A stretch of DNA of 21,239 nt from Scleroderma bovista (taxonomy: Eukaryota; Basidiomycota; Agaricomycetes; Boletales; Sclerodermataceae), in NCBI GenBank assembly GCA_037178675.1, contig JAYMGJ010000222.1, forward strand, positions 1-21,239, given 5' to 3'. The notes beneath the pieces were generated by a model. It made no database searches and had not been told where the DNA came from. It worked only from the letters and a program-made list of their open reading frames with translations. Shown here in pieces: positions 1 through 9,569 of the stretch (positions within the stretch are counted from its first letter, which is position 1; each line of letters begins with the position of its first letter). A program made the translations under genes and the position numbers.

Positions 1-248
1 CCATGCTGGACACCTTTGTCCAAATGAAAGTAAACTTGTAGCTCACTATACAGCTCCACACAGATCACTCTAGATGTATGGATCTGTCCAGAATACATAA
101 CACTGTGGATGTGGGCTTCTGTAGGTATCTGTACAGCTCTTCCCAGATCATTGTCCTTGGCCAGGATGGACTTATTAGGACTTCAAGTAAGCAGCCATTT
201 ACTATAAATGCAGCCTACTACGCAACAATGTATGAAACACATGCAACA
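1..248. other. Unassigned left edge, downstream of the DUF6532 gene
   Basis: This is the 3' flank of the DUF6532 gene, whose proposed stop codon is at 249-251. The stretch is moderately AT-rich. I see no open reading frame with recognisable family similarity on either strand, no repeat shared with the rest of the window and no RNA gene. It may contain the gene's 3' UTR. Confidence 0.5.
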
Positions 249-2715
249 TCAATCTAACAACACCTGAAGATGCTCATGCCTTCCCACTGAAATATCCACC
301 TGTTGTAATGTCACCCTGAAAGTAATATGGTTATTATAGGCAGGAATTCCATTGTGTCCACTCACCAGCCTTCATGTGCCCAAGAACCCAGTTTTTCTGC
401 AAGCTGAGAGCCATGATAAACGTGCCTTGATGTCTCCTCGATCAGCGCAAGGAGTGCATTATATATCAAAGAATAGTCCTTTGCCGAAAACATTGGGAAC
501 AAATTTCCAGTGCCGTTCTTTGCGTAGCTGTTGAGCACACAATTGAACTGCGGAAGCATCAGATTTATAACATGGATGAACCAGAACAAGACCACACCAT
601 GGTACACACCACTGCAAGGCATGTGTTCGGAATGTGGGACTGAAAAATATCAGGACATTGATGGGCGATGCGATAAGAGCTGGTGTAAAAAAACTTGATG
701 ATAACGTCTTTAAGAGCAGGGTGGGCAAAATTCTGTGTTTTACCCTATATTTCTGTCAGATAAAATCAGCATGGAGAGAAGAACTTATGTTCTCATCAAC
801 ACCATCCCTGAGAAATATAGACTGAGTGAGCAATGTGGCAGTGGCATCCTGCATAAATGTGACATGATCGTGACACTTGATTCCCGGAGCAGGCTCAAGT
901 TTGTAAAACAAAGGTGTAGAACTAATGGCCGCCTTTTTCAACTTGGAGTGCCAGGTTGACAAGTCTTCGTAAAGCTGAAACACAAAAGCACTATTAGGTC
1001 AGGAATACATGTGGATAGACTACTTACCAGCTGCACCATCCCCTCCTTTTTCTCTGGCCAATAGCCTAAAACATAGAGTCAATACAACAATGTATGTGAA
1101 GTAGTTGCTTACCGGGGTCCAAGCCCACACGTTGAGTCCACTGCACGACTACAGTCGTGAGACTGTCTGCAAGCAAATCAGCATTAATCTTCATCTTTGG
1201 CCAGGGGTTGGAAAGGGTGTGCACAGCCCTACACTCAATTTTTGCTTCTTCTAAACAATCTTTCCACATTGGAGGATAGTGGACAATCTGATTTGGCCGC
1301 GCTGGCTGTTTATGAACTTGCCAAGAGTTATGAGGTGCACAGCATTCATGAAGAGGATTGCTGTCAATGTTAGTGTCAGGATCCACAGATTGGTCTTGCA
1401 GCGAAGCAAGCATGGCAGGATTGGGGGGATGAGGGTGCCTGTTCCTTTGTTGATGGTGGTTGAGCACATCAATGGTCTGCATTTCAGGAGGCTGCAAGGC
1501 TAAGCATGCTGGCATGACCAGATTGAACAGAATACCTTGTGTACATGACCTCTTATGAGAGCAGCTGCATTTTCTTCTGCCTCATTGCGAGAATATTCAA
1601 AATCGTCATCAGGTGGCGAGGATATATGTCTGGTTGCTTGAGCGCTTCGTGCCTCAGCTCTGAAGCCTGCGCATGAACATCAGAGTGTGATCACAAGATA
1701 AAACAAGTCTAACCCATTGGTGCTTGCTGATGACGGACATCGGGTTCTTCATTGGACTCCGAGTCAGATGACTTGTAGCTCGAATTATCCTTGTGCCCAT
1801 TGTGATACCCTTCCCAGGAAGGGTCCTCAGCTTCCGACTCGACCTCATTGTTGTCCATGCCCTCATTGTTTTGCCCAGCATTCCCAGAGATGGGTGGATT
1901 CCACAAAGATGGGTCTATATTCTGATTGAATCTGGACAAGGGATGATCAGTGATACATGACGAGGATGTTCAGCTATAACATGAAAGGTCAGGTAATTGG
2001 TGGGCGATATCAGAGACACTGGAGCCAGTAGAAACTGAGTGTTTGATTTGTGATGCAGTCGCCTGGCGTTCCTTTGCATGTCTTTCAGCAATAAATGGAT
2101 TGTTCAGTGCTTGAAGATCCGGCTCTGTTCTGGGGGGGACGAGATGAGCTGGCTCATGAAAACCAAACCAGATGCTGGCTGTCTGTAAGTGAAAATTAGG
2201 CATAGGTGCATTGTCCCCCTGGTAAACCAGATCAGCTCAACGTCCAAAAAAACATACAATGACCTGACCTGTGTTACAACACCTGTACAGGAGCCACCAG
2301 ACAAAGGAGCAGCAAAGCTAGTAGGAGGCAGTTGTTTCTAAGGAAATCAAATAGTCATTATTTACAAACTAGGCAGAGTTAAAGAGATGGAATCTTACTT
2401 TTTTCAAGGTCTGCGGCTTGAATTAGCAGGGGCGACAGGGTTCAGTGCAGTATCGTTGGAAAAGGTAGTTGTAGGTCTCGACTCCATGGCCTGTGATCCC
2501 TCAATCACAGCACCAATCCATTCCATTTGAAGAATGTGACCACCAACCCCTGCACCTGCCCTACCACTGCGACGAGGTTGTACAGACTCAGAGGTCAAGT
2601 TGCTGGTGGGCTGATTTGTACCACGTGCTTTGTGTTTCTTCTGAAATGCATCTCTGGCATCCTCCCGATGCTGTTTTGCTCTTGGAGCTTTCTTTGATGG
2701 CGAATGAACAAGCAT
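249..2715 (-). CDS. DUF6532-domain protein gene, ten exons, probably decaying
   Basis: Hypothetical protein of a family expanded in agaricomycetes and carrying a C-terminal DUF6532 domain; its function is unknown. Read on the minus strand, the exons are 2715-2399, 2337-2269, 2218-1714, 1666-1536, 1491-1113, 1065-1028, 974-789, 744-598, 547-366 and 315-249. From the second exon on, the phases agree at every junction. The N-terminus is basic and low in complexity, the middle is acidic (Glu/Asp/Ser), and the conserved domain begins near PPMWKDCLEEAKIEC. It continues through SIFLRDGVDEN, NFAHPALKDVII and VYHGSQLAEKLGSWAHEGW, all typical of the family. Lesions: exon 1 meets its GTAAGA donor in the wrong phase, with a TGA just before it, so about one base is missing or extra. 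Exon 3 has an in-frame TGA near 1971. The donor after exon 7 reads ATAAGT. The start at 2715 is the first ATG in the exon 1 frame. The family is recalled from memory, but the match is strong. It may be a recent pseudogene. Confidence 0.8.
783..788 (-). other. Mutated 5' splice site (ATAAGT) of the DUF6532 gene
   Basis: Family phase requires the exon ending ...DEN at 789 to join GKTQNFAHP at 744. The intron between them ends in a normal AG (745-746), but begins ATAAGT where GTAAGT is expected. The exon ends in C, so the ancestral junction would have been C|GTAAGT, a CpG. A C-to-T change on the opposite strand at that CpG gives exactly this donor. Splicing would probably be lost or shifted. Confidence 0.6.
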
Positions 2716-2867
2716 GAAGTATATGACTCAGCCAGAGAAAAGAAACAATTAGGACAAAATTTTTAGTGTATTGCAGATCCAACAGCTAGTGTATTGCCGA
2801 GCATTCGGCACTGATCAGAATACAAGTACATAGTCGTACGTAGATGCTAATACTACAAACACTAATA
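2716..2867. other. Short intergenic stretch between DUF6532 gene and FunK1 pseudogene
   Basis: About 150 bases separate the end of the FunK1 reading frame from the first ATG of the DUF6532 gene, both on the minus strand. The 5' flank of the DUF6532 gene must lie here or inside the FunK1 remnant. I see no clear TATA box and no repeats. Confidence 0.4.
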
Positions 2868-5256
2868 TTAAGCCAAAAATCTTGGGCATTTGGACAGATT
2901 AGAAATGGGCAAGTTACCTGTGCTCTGAACCATATTGTCACGTATATGTTTCTTTCCAGCATCCTGTGACATAGTATGCTTCACTGGAGGAGAAAAAAGG
3001 ATTTGGGAGGCCTCCTGCAGAGCATTCTTCTCAGCTTGCTTGGTCAAATGCTCGTTCTCCATATCAGGAGGGTTCTCCAACGGCATGCAACTGAGGAATG
3101 TATCAGTTTTTTCCAGGAGCATGTTAATGTTGACCCCATCTTGAGAGCCATATTTCTGTCAGAAAATATCCCACCAATCTTGAGCAAGGGGGATGAGATC
3201 ATGGAAGTATGGGGACACACAACCCTCCAGAGCCTTTGGGCCGCTCTCCAAAACAAACACAGCTTTAGAGTTCCTGGCCACCCAGAGGTTTCGGATTGCA
3301 CCCTTGCTCCATTCACCAAGTATTGAGGACTCAAAGTCAAAGTCTTGCCTCTCCTGTCCCAACGGTCCATCATACAAGACCATAATCCAAATGAGGACAT
3401 AAAAAAGAGATTTGATGACGTCCACTGGTGTATGCTGGACCTTAAAGTCACCACTGTGAAGTTGGACAGAAGTGATGCCATCTGCCTTGTAGATATGCCC
3501 ATTTTTCGGCTTCTTTTGAAGCGCGCTTGAGATTTGCTCAAGAAGTTTGATGGAAAGAAAAGGAATGGTACCCTATAGTTCAATGTTAGTGGTTGTAACT
3601 CCAAGCACAATGAAAATCATGCTCACTGTACCACCGACACTGTACTCCTCTCTGAGGGTAATCTCCACTGCAAACTCCCGATCTATAAGCATGCACCAAA
3701 CCCCGTCCAGTACATCATATATTAAAATGTTGAAGGGATTGGTGTCGCAATGAAGGACTTTGTGCTTTTGTACTGTCTCCTTTTGAACTAAAATCATTAG
3801 TCTTTGGGATGTCATGAACAAAACCACACTTACCGAGAAGAATGTCCCTGATGCAAGTAACCAGCTCACGCTTGGTCTGGAATTTTGTGAGAGGTCGTCC
3901 ATGCAGGCTCATAACTGTTCGGATGTGCGTTCTTTTCCCTTTCATAGATGCCTGGCATGATTCAGTCTGATATTGCGAAGTAGTGTTGACAATGTTGGGT
4001 TCGATTTCCACTTCCCAACTGTCTGTCAGAATGGGAACACCAGGTGTGCCTTGTATGAGTTTCATCATTTCTGCTTCCTGCGATGGGTTTTCCACCCAAT
4101 GGTCCTTGATAATATACAATTGCCCATCATGTCTTGCAAGGTAAATTGCCGTGCCTCACCCTAAAAACCCACCTGATGAAAACAAGACCTTCAAGATTCA
4201 TACACAACATTGCAAACCCGGATCTCCCCGATCAGACCCAAAAAAACCATTGGGGATGCTGTCTTTCTTGGGGACTGGATCAATGAGAGGAGAGTTGGCA
4301 TTTACCTTGGCAGGTAAAATGAAAGCAGGCATGCTGAGTGCCATCATGACCTTGACATGGTCAGGGAGAGTTACGGGCTGTAATTTGGGTGTAGGCAAGC
4401 TTGGTTCTGAATGAGAGATGAAGTCATGCCCATCCTTTCACTCCTCAGAAATTGAATCTGGGATATTGGTGCATGTTGACTCGTAGATCACTTTGCATGG
4501 TGAGATGCATATGGGACAGATTGGCCTCACAATTATGGTGGGGTCAAACCCTATGCAGAGACGAGGGCCAAACATGATGGTCGTGAGAATGGCAACCAAA
4601 GTGGTGGGGTTATGGTGGATGTTGAATGGTGGAGAAATGGAACAGCCTGAGCGATCGTAAAAGTGAACACGCAGTTGCTCACCTGCAATAGATAAGGCCA
4701 ACATGAAGCATCTCCAGGGTTGATCGAGGAAAACAAGATACACTTTGGTGTGGAGTGTTTTTGTGAGGCAGGAGGATGGTGACCAAACTTGGCTGCTATA
4801 CTCGGCGATGACCTTGGGACTCATCCATGATATGGAGTCTGAAGGAAGATCTGCTTTTTTGATGAGAATGCATCCAACCTTGCTATCTCTGTCTGGGGGT
4901 GGTGTGGCATCCTTGGGTAAAGGCCAGTTCCAAGCATTGTCGTAGAGTGGGATGCTGTGGTCATTTGGGTACCTCTGGGAGATCTTGGGGTGATGCCTCA
5001 GTACTGTGCTCTGTGGAACTGTCAACTTGTCCAGTGACAGGATATTGATGACAGTAAAGCTTGAAAAAATCCTATCCAAGAGAAATCCCAGACATTTGTC
5101 ACGAGAAGTGGTTGTGCTGGTGTCAATGACAATTGCTCCTTAAAGCTCTTGAGTTGTGATCCTGTCCATCGTCGCCACAGAGCAACCACCCTTGGGCACA
5201 GGATAAGATCCTAATTTGTATATTGCGTCTACAGTACGGAACTTTTTGGCTAGCAT
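2868..5256 (-). pseudogene. FunK1-type fungal protein kinase, pseudogene
   Basis: Remnant of a serine/threonine-kinase-like gene of the FunK1 family, which is expanded in mushroom-forming fungi; substrates are unknown. The N-terminal family region runs from about 5256 to 4438 and includes VYLVFLDQPWRCFMLALSI and LRVHFYDRSGCSISPPFNI. The kinase lobe follows: a glycine loop (SSGGFLG-stop-GT near 4160), the VAIK-type lysine in YIIKDHW, a 46-base intron (3788-3833), the catalytic loop LHCDTNPFNIL (HCD in place of HRD, with the catalytic Asp and the Asn kept), and LIDREFAV at the DFG position, where the family usually has Trp before Glu. The C-terminal lobe includes LAQDWWDIF. In-frame stops lie at 5140-5142, 4438-4440, 4156-4158 (inside the glycine loop), 3573-3575 and 3159-3161. 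The reading frame also shifts twice between about 4220 and 4185. Several of these interrupt conserved blocks, so it is not an intact kinase. The extent upstream of 5256 is uncertain. Confidence 0.85.
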
Positions 5257-7966
5257 GAAGAATGGTGACTGTTCAAGGGTTACATGCTGCAGAATGAATA
5301 TACTCCACTATTTATAATGACAGAGGGAAGTAGCTATTCTTATCAAAATACTTGTTAAGGAAAAATTCCCGAGAATGTTCGAAACTGTTGGAAGCAGTGA
5401 GGCACACATCTGTGCATTGGCCAAAATGCGGGATGAGGTTGGCATAAGCCCTGATCTGGGAAACTGGAATAACACCCTCCAGGCGCTGTCCACCCAAGCA
5501 CAGAGCTCTCTTGAGAATGTGAAGCTGAGTTGCCAGATCACATTGAGTGCCTGCTTGTGGGACAATATCAAAATGCTGCACATAACACAAAAAACGATCA
5601 GCCCAAGACCACCACTCGTGTGGTTGGCCCAAGGGTCGCATGATGAGATGAAGCTGCACAATGGAGTGTCCTGATCAACGATGACATATGAATTGAGTCC
5701 ATGGAAATATGAGATGATACCAAACCTTGAAGGTAACTAGCAGGCCAAGCCATCATGTTATTGGTATTCACAACTACCGAATCATAGCGTCCATGTGGCC
5801 AGTTGCCATTGGGTGGGGAAGCAAGAACAGTTTGCACAGGTAAAATAGTGTTAGTGTGAATGTCTGCCACCTGTAAGCACAACTTGAACCAAATTTGGAT
5901 ATTTTTGAATGGAAGCTCAGCATTCTCCAGGGATCTACGAGGCCCTCCACTGATAGGGTGCACTGAATCCACTCCATGGACCTTCTCGTGACAAAGAAAA
6001 TCAGCGAGAGCTGCTCGCAGGTCTGGAAGACCGAACTGTTCAGCAGCTTCGTCTATTGTGATACGACGAATGCTTGGGTCATAGGCAAGGTTAAACACAA
6101 CACAATTTAATGAAAATGCGTGACAAGGAAGGGGGATGGTGTCCGGTGGTGAGGAAGCTAGCTGATGTGAACGTGCAAAATAATCTGTGACCGGCCACAA
6201 GCTGACATGTGGATCGCTCTCCTCATCATGTTCATCACCCATGCCAGTGGCTATGTCCCGCTGCAGTGCTGGGTCTTTCAAGGTCATTGCAATATTGAAG
6301 TTCCTACACTTCTCCAGCCGATCAAGTTGTTGGCAAATTTGAGGATCATAATTATTGTTGTTGCTACCTCATGCAGGGTGCTTGATCTGCTCGATGTGGG
6401 CATGCTCAGTGAGGTCAGTGGACCACTGAATGGGGACACCAGCCCTCAGAATGCTTGGCATGATGCTTTGCATTAGTTCGAGCTTTGGAATGTGCCAGTT
6501 ATTGATTGGCTTGTTGGCCTTCCTATGACGTAGGCTGGCGTCAAGTATAGAATTCTTATGTGAATGGAACTCATGGAGCATGGAGTTGATGACTTCGATG
6601 TCCCTGTCCATAATGCGATATGCTTGTATGCGACAATGAAAATCCATCAGAGCCTGGACCACAATGATAACATCGCAAGGGGCACATCCAGCAATGACCC
6701 TAAAATGTTGCATGTCACGAAGAGTCTGACCTGTCACCTGCTTGAGTGATGAGATTCCTTATTTAAAATGACAGAAACCAGTGATGGGCTGAAGGACGGA
6801 GAACCTGAAGTCAATCTTGGCAGGGCCCAACACATTGATGCACCACTTGCAATTGTGATCCCCGAACTCCTTGTGAAAGTGATGGAGCACCTCCGGAGTG
6901 AAGAATCTACTGGGACAGGACAAGGGAACATCACGGAAAAACAGTTTATGAACCCCATTCAGACAGAATTTCTGTGCTTTGCGAAAGTATGCTTCAATAT
7001 CACTAGGGTCAGCATTTAATGCCGCAGTTGCAAGTTGAGTAAGAGTGGTCGAGGATGTACATGGTTCATGCCGGAAGTCATTGCTGAATTCTTTGTATGT
7101 GGCCATTGTGATGGGAGACATCTTCCCGCCGACAGCAGCTAGCATAGCAGCTTTGGGTGTGTTGACAATATAGCCAACATTACCCCTAATTTAGCAGCTT
7201 GTTTGAGGGGCTCTAACACAATATTGAGGCACTAGTGAATTAGACGGGCCTTGAGCATGCTTTTCATCCACTTATTACTGTGAGCAAACTTTGGGACTGG
7301 AAGAAGAGTGGCAAGGAGAAAGGTGTGAGAGGAAAGCTTGAGCCAGGTCTCCATTTTGATGTTTGCAAGGCTGATCAGCAGTGGATGCGCAACACGATCA
7401 CCTGTCAAGACCAAAATATTTGTTTTGTCCGATGAAAGGATTGTTCCGAGCAAGGTCGCACCTGCGGGGAGCTGTGACTTTGGCACGTTAATGCAGCAGA
7501 GCACATCAAAACAGAGGGAACTCACCTGCATAGACCATGCATCTTCTCCTGACATCCATTCTGTATAGAGCTGATAGAGGCATGCCACTGAGTCATATAA
7601 ACGATATGGAGAGAAGTCCATTGCATGTTGAAAGCCAGGATTGTTGAAGAGAGACTGTACAAGTTCAAGAGTGTCTCGTCAGTAGAGTAAGACAGGCCGC
7701 TTTGTCGGGTGTGATGTGGGTATCTCCCAGGACTTCCAGTGTGGCCTGCTGGGAAGCAACTCAGCTCAGCCACAAAGTTCATTGGCTGTGTGGAAGGACA
7801 GAGGTAATGTTTTGATCTTACATTATTGTGAACAGCATAGTTGATAAACCAAATAAGAAAAACGTACCAGAATAAGGGATAAAAGATTGTTGATCGCACC
7901 CATACTCAGGCTGGAGCGAAGGAGCAATGACCCCAATTCCCAATCCCCTCCGGAAGCAAATGGGTA

Positions 7967-7974
7967 ATAAATAT
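7967..7974. repeat. Left 8-bp target site duplication of the hAT element
   Basis: ATAAATAT directly precedes the left inverted terminus (TAGAG...) and is repeated exactly at 9562-9569 after the right terminus. An 8-bp duplication is the hAT hallmark. Removing 7975-9569 rejoins the Plavaka exon in frame (…TSN-IYYPFAS…). Confidence 0.9.
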
Positions 7975-8017
7975 TAGAGTTTAAAAGTCCAGTCCATAGG
8001 ACTGCAAAAAGACCAGA

Positions 8018-8105
8018 AACTGGACTGGACTGGACTGGTTGCAACTGGACTGCAGTTGCCAGTTGCCTACTTTTGAGAATGATGAAAAAGACTGGTTGCA
8101 ACCAG
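8018..8105. repeat. Subterminal GGACTGG-rich cluster of the hAT element
   Basis: The motifs ACTGGACTGG and TGGTTGCAACTGG recur here several times within 90 bases, some in inverted orientation (TTGCAACTGGACTGCAGTTG). A matching but sparser cluster lies at 8345-8375 and 9450-9550 on the other side of the inner insertion. I read these as transposase-binding subterminal repeats. Confidence 0.6.
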
Positions 8106-8375
8106 TTGCAACCGCATTATGTAAGCAATACATATATGGTATAAAAACCCCTATATTACAGGCTAATTTTGGCCTGCAGTGGGTCTTAAGGGGTGTAAAA
8201 CTGATCTTTTTGGATGAAATATGGCACAAATAAATATATAATGACTTGTATATAATTACTACAGTCCATAAATAGTATTTAGATGCTATCTGACACACCT
8301 TTGATGTGAAAAATGCAAAAAAAACCAGTTTTTTAGTGGTTTTGGACTGGTCTTTTTGAAAACCAGTTGCAACCA

Positions 8376-8384
8376 CTTTGGACC
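8376..8384. repeat. Left 9-bp target site duplication of the foldback element
   Basis: CTTTGGACC directly before the left terminus (CAGGCTCC...) is repeated exactly at 9446-9454, directly after the right terminus. Nine bases is the usual duplication size of Mutator-like elements. The target lies inside the hAT element's GGACTGG-rich zone. Confidence 0.88.
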
Positions 8385-8518
8385 CAGGCTCCTTCACGCC
8401 TCCGCTGGGAGTGAGAGGGGCGCGAGACTTAGTGAAATTCTGAGTGGATGGATGATTATATAATCGCACGTGGACAATTCAAACCCAGCATAACCTTAAT
8501 CCCCTCACACTCCCAGCG
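8385..8518. repeat. Self-complementary end of the left foldback arm
   Basis: Inside the arm, CGCTGGGAGTGAGAGGGG (8403-8420) is nearly complementary to CCCCTCACACTCCCAGCG (8501-8518). The same pair is mirrored in the right arm at about 9335-9430. Each arm end can thus form its own hairpin in addition to the arm-to-arm pairing. Confidence 0.75.
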
Positions 8519-8808
8519 GGGGCTGCAAGAAAACATTTGTAAACAACGTCAGCCACACGTCGGACTATGAAATAAAATGGGTTGCAAGACAATAAATCTG
8601 GTGCGGTTATATAATAAACCACATGAGGCAGGTGCAGAGCATTATCTAATGTTGGAGCACAAATATTCAGTAGGAAAACTTTCGAGTAGTATTGACCAGC
8701 AAATAATGCTAATGGGGTGTGCACAAAAAAAAAGTACAAAGTACAAAGAGAGGACACATGTGTGTATATGATTGAAATGGGGCAAATGAGAAGGCAAGAT
8801 GGGGCCTG

Positions 8809-8881
8809 AAAAAAAGTGCACACAAGGGGACTTGAACTGGCACCTTAGGTAAAAAGAAGAAGGATGTCAACCATTGAACTA
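8809..8881 (-). promoter_or_regulatory. tRNA-like Pol III unit in left foldback arm (A box, B box, T-run)
   Basis: On the minus strand the A box TAGTTCAATGG (8871-8881) fits TRGYNNANNGG and the B box GTTCAAGTC (8829-8837) fits GWTCRANNC. They are spaced as in tRNA genes and are followed by a run of seven T (8809-8815), a Pol III terminator. A cloverleaf is not convincing, so this is a tRNA-derived or SINE-like promoter rather than a tRNA gene. Transcription would run outward from the spacer. Confidence 0.6.
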
Positions 8882-8976
8882 AAAGTCCAATCATGTCATC
8901 GTCAACAACGCAAATATGACCAAATCAACTACATTTAGTCATATTTGCATTGATGACAAAGATAACAATGCCTTTA

Positions 8977-9051
8977 TGGCTTAATGGTTGATGTCCCTCT
9001 TCTTTTTACCTAAGGTGCCAGTTCAAGTCCCCTTGTGTGCACTTTTTTTTT
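8977..9051 (+). promoter_or_regulatory. tRNA-like Pol III unit in right foldback arm (A box, B box, T-run)
   Basis: On the plus strand the A box TGGCTTAATGG (8977-8987) fits TRGYNNANNGG and the B box GTTCAAGTC (9021-9029) fits GWTCRANNC. A run of nine T follows at 9043-9051. It mirrors the left-arm unit and points the other way, so the two promoters are divergent about the spacer. The A boxes differ between arms by several bases but both match the consensus, while the B boxes are identical. Confidence 0.6.
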
Positions 9052-9445
9052 CGGGCCCCATCTTGCCTTCTCATTTGCTCCATTTCAATCATATATACAC
9101 ATGTGTCCTCTCTTTGTACTTTGTACTTTTTTTGTGCACACCCCATTAGCATCATTTGCTAGTCAATACTACTCGAAAGTTTTCCTACTGAATATTTGTG
9201 CTCCAACATTAGATAATGCTCTGCACCTGCCTCATGTGGTTTATTATATAACCACGCCAGATTTATTGTCTTGCAACCCATTTTATTTCATAGTCCGATG
9301 TGTGGCTGACGTTGTTTACAAATGTTTTCTTGCAGCCCCCGCTGGGAGTGTGAGGGGATTAAGGTTATGCTGGGTTTGAATTGTCCACATGCGATTATAT
9401 AATCTCGCGCCCCTTTCACTCCCAGCGGAGGCGTGAAGGAGCCTG

Positions 9446-9454
9446 CTTTGGACC
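9446..9454. repeat. Right 9-bp target site duplication of the foldback element
   Basis: An exact copy of CTTTGGACC at 8376-8384. The hAT sequence resumes directly after it. Confidence 0.88.
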
Positions 9455-9561
9455 AGTCTTTAAGCAGTCCATGAACCATTCCCAGGCTTCCAAAAGTGGT
9501 CCAGTCTGGTCCTCTTCCAAAAAAGGCAAAAAACCGGACTGAACTGGACTTTTAAACTCTA

Positions 9562-9569
9562 ATAAATAT
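9562..9569. repeat. Right 8-bp target site duplication of the hAT element
   Basis: An exact copy of ATAAATAT at 7967-7974. The Plavaka exon resumes directly after it toward higher coordinates. Confidence 0.9.

Larger units (their letters stand above)
8385..9445. mobile_element. Foldback (long inverted repeat) element, Mutator-like by target duplication
   Basis: This 1,061-bp element is almost all inverted repeat: left arm 8385-8920, 17-bp spacer 8921-8937, right arm 8938-9445. The outermost 30 bases are a perfect inverted pair beginning CAGGCTCCTTCACGCC. The 28-base difference in arm length is explained by one extra segment, 8429-8456 or close to it, in the left arm. The arms stay very similar until the last roughly 50 bases before the spacer, where they drop to about two thirds identity. 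There is no coding capacity; the long ORFs read across it are mirror images in the two arms. Each arm carries a tRNA-like Pol III promoter. The 9-bp duplication and long termini suggest a non-autonomous Mutator-like foldback; an unrelated foldback family is the alternative. Confidence 0.88.
7975..9561. mobile_element. Non-autonomous hAT element interrupted by a foldback element
   Basis: The ends are a perfect 19-bp inverted repeat, TAGAGTTTAAAAGTCCAGT at 7975-7993 and its complement at 9543-9561. The element is flanked by the 8-bp duplication ATAAATAT. The terminus TAGAG fits the YARNG start typical of hAT elements. The subterminal regions are packed with GGACTGG/CCAGTCC motifs (for example tandem GGACT units at 8022-8038, and others at 9500-9550), as expected of hAT transposase-binding repeats. 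No transposase ORF is present. Subtracting the inner element (1,061 bp) and its 9-bp duplication leaves about 517 bp, so this was a MITE-sized passenger mobilised in trans. It sits in a Plavaka exon. The superfamily call rests on termini and duplication length only. Confidence 0.88.

Noticed and set aside
1711..1739. In-frame TAG after APMG in the DUF6532 gene read as a premature stop
   Set aside because: It lies within a good GTTAGA..GCGCAG intron (1667-1713). Splicing it keeps the frame.
741..3175. A shared word TCTGACAGAAATAT in the DUF6532 intron end and in the FunK1 remnant
   Set aside because: One 14-base match in 21 kb is near chance expectation and contains a generic splice-acceptor-like sequence.
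8809..9051. True tRNA genes in the foldback arms
   Set aside because: A and B boxes are good, but I could not draw an acceptor stem or T-stem that pairs, and no anticodon loop is convincing.
8479..9379. Two nearly identical proteins of 114 residues, one on each strand (8479-8823 and 9035-9379)
   Set aside because: They are the same inverted-repeat arm read from both ends, and contain the tRNA-like unit and terminal repeat. Nothing suggests a protein.
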